Part shown: piece after piece, positions 5,698 through 7,488 of the stretch
How positions within the stretch are numbered: position 1 is the stretch's first letter
Layout of the letters: each line of letters starts with the position of its first letter
Assembly: GCA_013043995.1 (NCBI GenBank)
Contig: JABEVL010000197.1
Location: forward strand, 1 to 7,488
Reading direction: 5' to 3'
Length of the DNA: 7,488 nt
Origin: Spirochaetales bacterium
Lineage (GTDB): Bacteria; Spirochaetota; Spirochaetia; JABEVK01
Position numbers and translations under genes: made by a program
Notes under the pieces: generated by a model
What the model saw: the letters and a program-made list of their open reading frames with translations, nothing else
What the model was told of the DNA's origin: nothing
Databases searched by the model: none

Positions 5698-7191
5698 CTA
5701 AGTTTGCCAGTATTCCTCTCCTTGGGCTTTTCGCAAGGAGAGGGCTTCTTCTAAATCGTCATCTTTCAGACTGGGGCGGTTATCGAGGTCCGCCAGAGTG
5801 ACTGCCAGGCGCAAGAGGGCTACCGCCCCCCTGCCAGACCAGGCTTCGCGCCGTACAGCTTCTCGCCAAAAGGTTTGTTGGCGGCTGTTCAAGGTGACTG
5901 ACTTTTGCAGTTCTCCCCAGTCTCGCCAAGCGTTTTTCTCTTGCCCCGGTCGGGCTCGCCTTCGTTCCAGTGCGTTTTCTAACCGTTGACGTTCGTGACT
6001 CAGGTTGACTTTACCTTCGGGAGGGTATTCTTCGCCTGCTTCTAAAAATAGGCGGATATCCACACGGTCCATGAGTGCTCCCCCCAACCGGTCCCAGTAT
6101 TTGCGAATAGCAACATGCCCACATAGACACACCCCTTCGCGTCGCCCGGCTTGCCCGCAGGGGCAAGCGTTGGCAGTAAGAAGCAACTGGAACCGCGCGG
6201 GGTAAACCAGCTGTCTTCCGGCTCGTGCTAAGCTGACCTGACCCTCTTCGAGTGGCTCGCGCAAAGTTTGCAAAAAGCTGGGCGAAAACTGCAGGGCTTC
6301 ATCTAAAAATAAGACTCCACGATGAGCTAACGCCGCCTCACCTGGTTCGTTGGCTTTGCCTCCCCCTACTAAGCCCGCCACATTTGCCGCATGGTGGGGG
6401 GCTCGAAACGGTGCCTGGGGGTAAACAGAGTTAACCTCGCCTCGCAAAGATTTTAAACGGGCAACTTCCCAGGCTTCTTGCGGTTCCAAGGGCGGAAGGA
6501 GCTTTTGAAGGTACCTCCCTGCGACCGTTTTTCCTCCGCCTGGTGGTCCATACAACAAACAGGAATGTCCTCCGGCGGCGGCTGTTAGTAAGGCACGAAA
6601 GACACTGGGCCTGGGTGTCCAGCCGGGCCAGACGCCGGGCTGGGGCGAATACCCTGGTAGGGCGGTGACTCCTTGGGTGGTTGAGCCCTGTTGTTGCTTC
6701 AACTCTTCGACTAAAAGCGAAAAATGCGGGGCCGAGACAATGCGAAACCCCTCTACCGCCTCGGCCTCGGCACGGCAGACGGTAGGGAGCGCCGCTACCA
6801 AAAGGCCCTTTTCTCGAGCCCTAGCCAAAGCCGAAAGAATACCAGGAACGCCGCGCAATTGCCCGTCCAAGGCGAGCTCACCCACCGCCAACAGGGCGGG
6901 CACTGTACTGGGCAAAGTACTGCTGGCGGCCAAAAGGGCTAAAGCCATAGGTAAATCAAACCCCGATCCACTCTTAGGCAGGTCGGCCGGTGAAAGGTTG
7001 ATCAAGATTCTTTGCTGAGGAAAGCTCAATCCCGAGCGACGCCAAGCGATACGGATGCGTTCCCGTGCTTCACGAACGGCTCCCGTAGGGAGCCCCACGA
7101 TATCCATGCCCGGTATCCCCGGCCTTAGGTCAACCTCGACACGCACCAATTCGCCCTCGTAACCCAAGGGCACAAAACCGTAGACTTCCAT
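5698..7191 (-). CDS. comM: ComM/YifB-family AAA+ ATPase (Mg-chelatase-like)
   Basis: 497-residue cytoplasmic ATPase. Vibrio ComM is a hexameric helicase that drives branch migration during uptake and integration of transforming DNA; the role in non-transformable bacteria is unclear. The N-terminal LonC/ChlI-like domain (about 1-165) includes NLSPADLPKSGSGFDLP at 65-81. The Mg-chelatase-type AAA+ domain has Walker A GPPGGGKT at 215-222, PFRAPHH at 261-267, Walker B VLFLDEALQF at 293-302 (LFLDELPEF is more usual), paired cysteines C343/C345 and C355/C357, and MDRVD at 374-378. The C-terminal chelatase domain (about 400-492) ends in RLAVTLADLDN...LEEALSLR. The start is ATG at 7191-7189 with GAGGTGG just upstream; a TTG at 7218 would only add nine residues. 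It follows a histidine kinase gene by 56 bases and converges on the exported-protein gene. Confidence 0.93.
   Translation of the reverse strand: MEVYGFVPLGYEGELVRVEVDLRPGIPGMDIVGLPTGAVREARERIRIAWRRSGLSFPQQRILINLSPADLPKSGSGFDLPMALALLAASSTLPSTVPALLAVGELALDGQLRGVPGILSALARAREKGLLVAALPTVCRAEAEAVEGFRIVSAPHFSLLVEELKQQQGSTTQGVTALPGYSPQPGVWPGWTPRPSVFRALLTAAAGGHSCLLYGPPGGGKTVAGRYLQKLLPPLEPQEAWEVARLKSLRGEVNSVYPQAPFRAPHHAANVAGLVGGGKANEPGEAALAHRGVLFLDEALQFSPSFLQTLREPLEEGQVSLARAGRQLVYPARFQLLLTANACPCGQAGRREGVCLCGHVAIRKYWDRLGGALMDRVDIRLFLEAGEEYPPEGKVNLSHERQRLENALERRRARPGQEKNAWRDWGELQKSVTLNSRQQTFWREAVRREAWSGRGAVALLRLAVTLADLDNRPSLKDDDLEEALSLRKAQGEEYWQT
5715..5743. terminator. Perfect 10-bp inverted repeat between convergent genes, possible terminator
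   Basis: CCTCTCCTTG (5715-5724) and CAAGGAGAGG (5734-5743) are exact reverse complements around a 9-base loop. The structure lies inside the last codons of comM and 47 bases past the stop of the plus-strand gene. On the plus strand it is followed by GCTTCTTCT, which is T-rich but not a T run; on the minus strand no T run follows directly. It could end the plus-strand transcript, or stabilise the 3' end of either one. The 30-base gap between the two stop codons has no good hairpin of its own. Confidence 0.45.
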
Positions 7192-7193
7192 AA

Positions 7194-7200
7194 CCACCTC
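7194..7200 (-). promoter_or_regulatory. Ribosome binding site deciding the comM start
   Basis: The minus strand reads GAGGTGG, with GAGG ending 5 bases before the ATG at 7191-7189. This supports the ATG, which begins the family-typical N-terminus MEVYGFVPLG, over the TTG at 7218. Confidence 0.7.
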
Positions 7201-7247
7201 GTTCCTTGAAAAGAACAAGACCAGTCGAAGTTCCGCTTCAAAGGCTT

Positions 7248-7488
7248 TTAGCTATCGGTTGCGGTGACGGGGGCCTGACAGGGAAAGATCAACGAAAAGC
7301 GTGTTCCTTGTTTTTGGCGGGGGGGAGGGCTTTCGACCTGAACCCGACCCCTGTGCAAAACAATGATATGCTTGACAATTGATAGCCCCAGGCCGGTTCC
7401 TTCTTTTTCACGGCCCCGTTCGGTACGGTAAAACCGCTCAAATATACGTTCTTTTTCTTTTTCGGGAATGCCAGGGCCTTGGTCCTCG
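7248..7488 (-). CDS. PhoR-type sensor histidine kinase, C-terminal fragment (cut by window edge)
   Basis: The last 79 residues of a histidine kinase are visible; the start lies beyond base 7488. They cover the end of the ATP-binding domain: G1 box DQGPGIP, then F-box RIFERFYRTERGR, G2 box GTGLGLSIVKHI, and the closing strand around GTRFSLIFP before a TAA at 7250-7248. The RFYR...GTGLGLSIVKHI pattern is typical of PhoR/VicK-like membrane kinases, which usually sit next to an OmpR-type regulator; that neighbour would be outside the window. The G2 box differs from that of the NtrB-like kinase at 1433-2605, so this is a separate system. comM follows 56 bases later on the same strand and may share its transcript; I see no strong terminator in the gap. 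Confidence 0.85.
   Translation of the reverse strand, partial: EDQGPGIPEKEKERIFERFYRTERGREKEGTGLGLSIVKHIIVLHRGRVQVESPPPRQKQGTRFSLIFPCQAPVTATDS

Noticed and set aside
5798..7018. Several plus-strand open frames opposite comM
   Set aside because: Their arginine- and serine-rich translations are typical of antisense shadows, and comM has intact motifs throughout.
7192..7247. Terminator or promoter in the gap between the PhoR-type kinase and comM
   Set aside because: Only short stems of four or five pairs (such as GAAG/CTTC) are present, with no T run and no convincing -35/-10 pair.
1..7488. CRISPR array, tRNA or rRNA gene, insertion sequence, phage or toxin-antitoxin genes
   Set aside because: No regularly spaced repeats, RNA-gene signatures, transposase-like proteins or terminal repeats were seen; nearly all the DNA is taken up by the listed genes.

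Overview
The window is about 7.5 kb of ordinary, densely packed bacterial chromosome with moderate GC. It holds six genes or gene parts and no RNA genes, CRISPR array, insertion sequence or phage genes that I can see. The gene set and order suggest a spirochaete: a sigma-54 response regulator and its sensor kinase, a DNA polymerase III delta-prime subunit, MurG and ComM. I recall a similar AtoS/AtoC, MurG, ComM-like neighbourhood in Treponema, but I could not check this, so the taxonomic call is an inference.

Left part, minus strand, 4840 down to 57: a tight operon read in the order murG, delta-prime (holB), NtrB-like histidine kinase, NtrC-like sigma-54 activator. Adjacent genes overlap by 11, 4 and 4 bases. 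After re-choosing starts from the sequence, none of the four begins with ATG: they use CTG, TTG, GTG and TTG. The operon joins a peptidoglycan lipid II enzyme, a clamp-loader subunit and a complete cytoplasmic two-component system. A weak hairpin followed by nine T lies just after the last gene.

Centre, 4835 to 4894: a 32-base divergent gap between murG (minus) and an exported protein of unknown function (plus). Two sigma-70-like promoters can be drawn head to head, with adjoining -10 boxes. The plus-strand gene has no Shine-Dalgarno sequence, and its predicted transcript starts only a few bases before its ATG, so it may be leaderless.

Right part: the exported-protein gene (4873-5667) converges on comM (5698-7191, minus). 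A perfect 10-bp inverted repeat with a 9-base loop sits inside the 3' end of comM. Upstream of comM on the same strand is the C-terminal end of a PhoR-type histidine kinase, cut by the window edge.

I see no clear new multi-gene system. The best leads are the CTG start of murG, the all-non-ATG operon, the compact and possibly leaderless divergent promoter region, an insertion of roughly 90 residues in delta-prime, the embedding of a two-component system behind murG and holB, and the uncharacterised exported protein.
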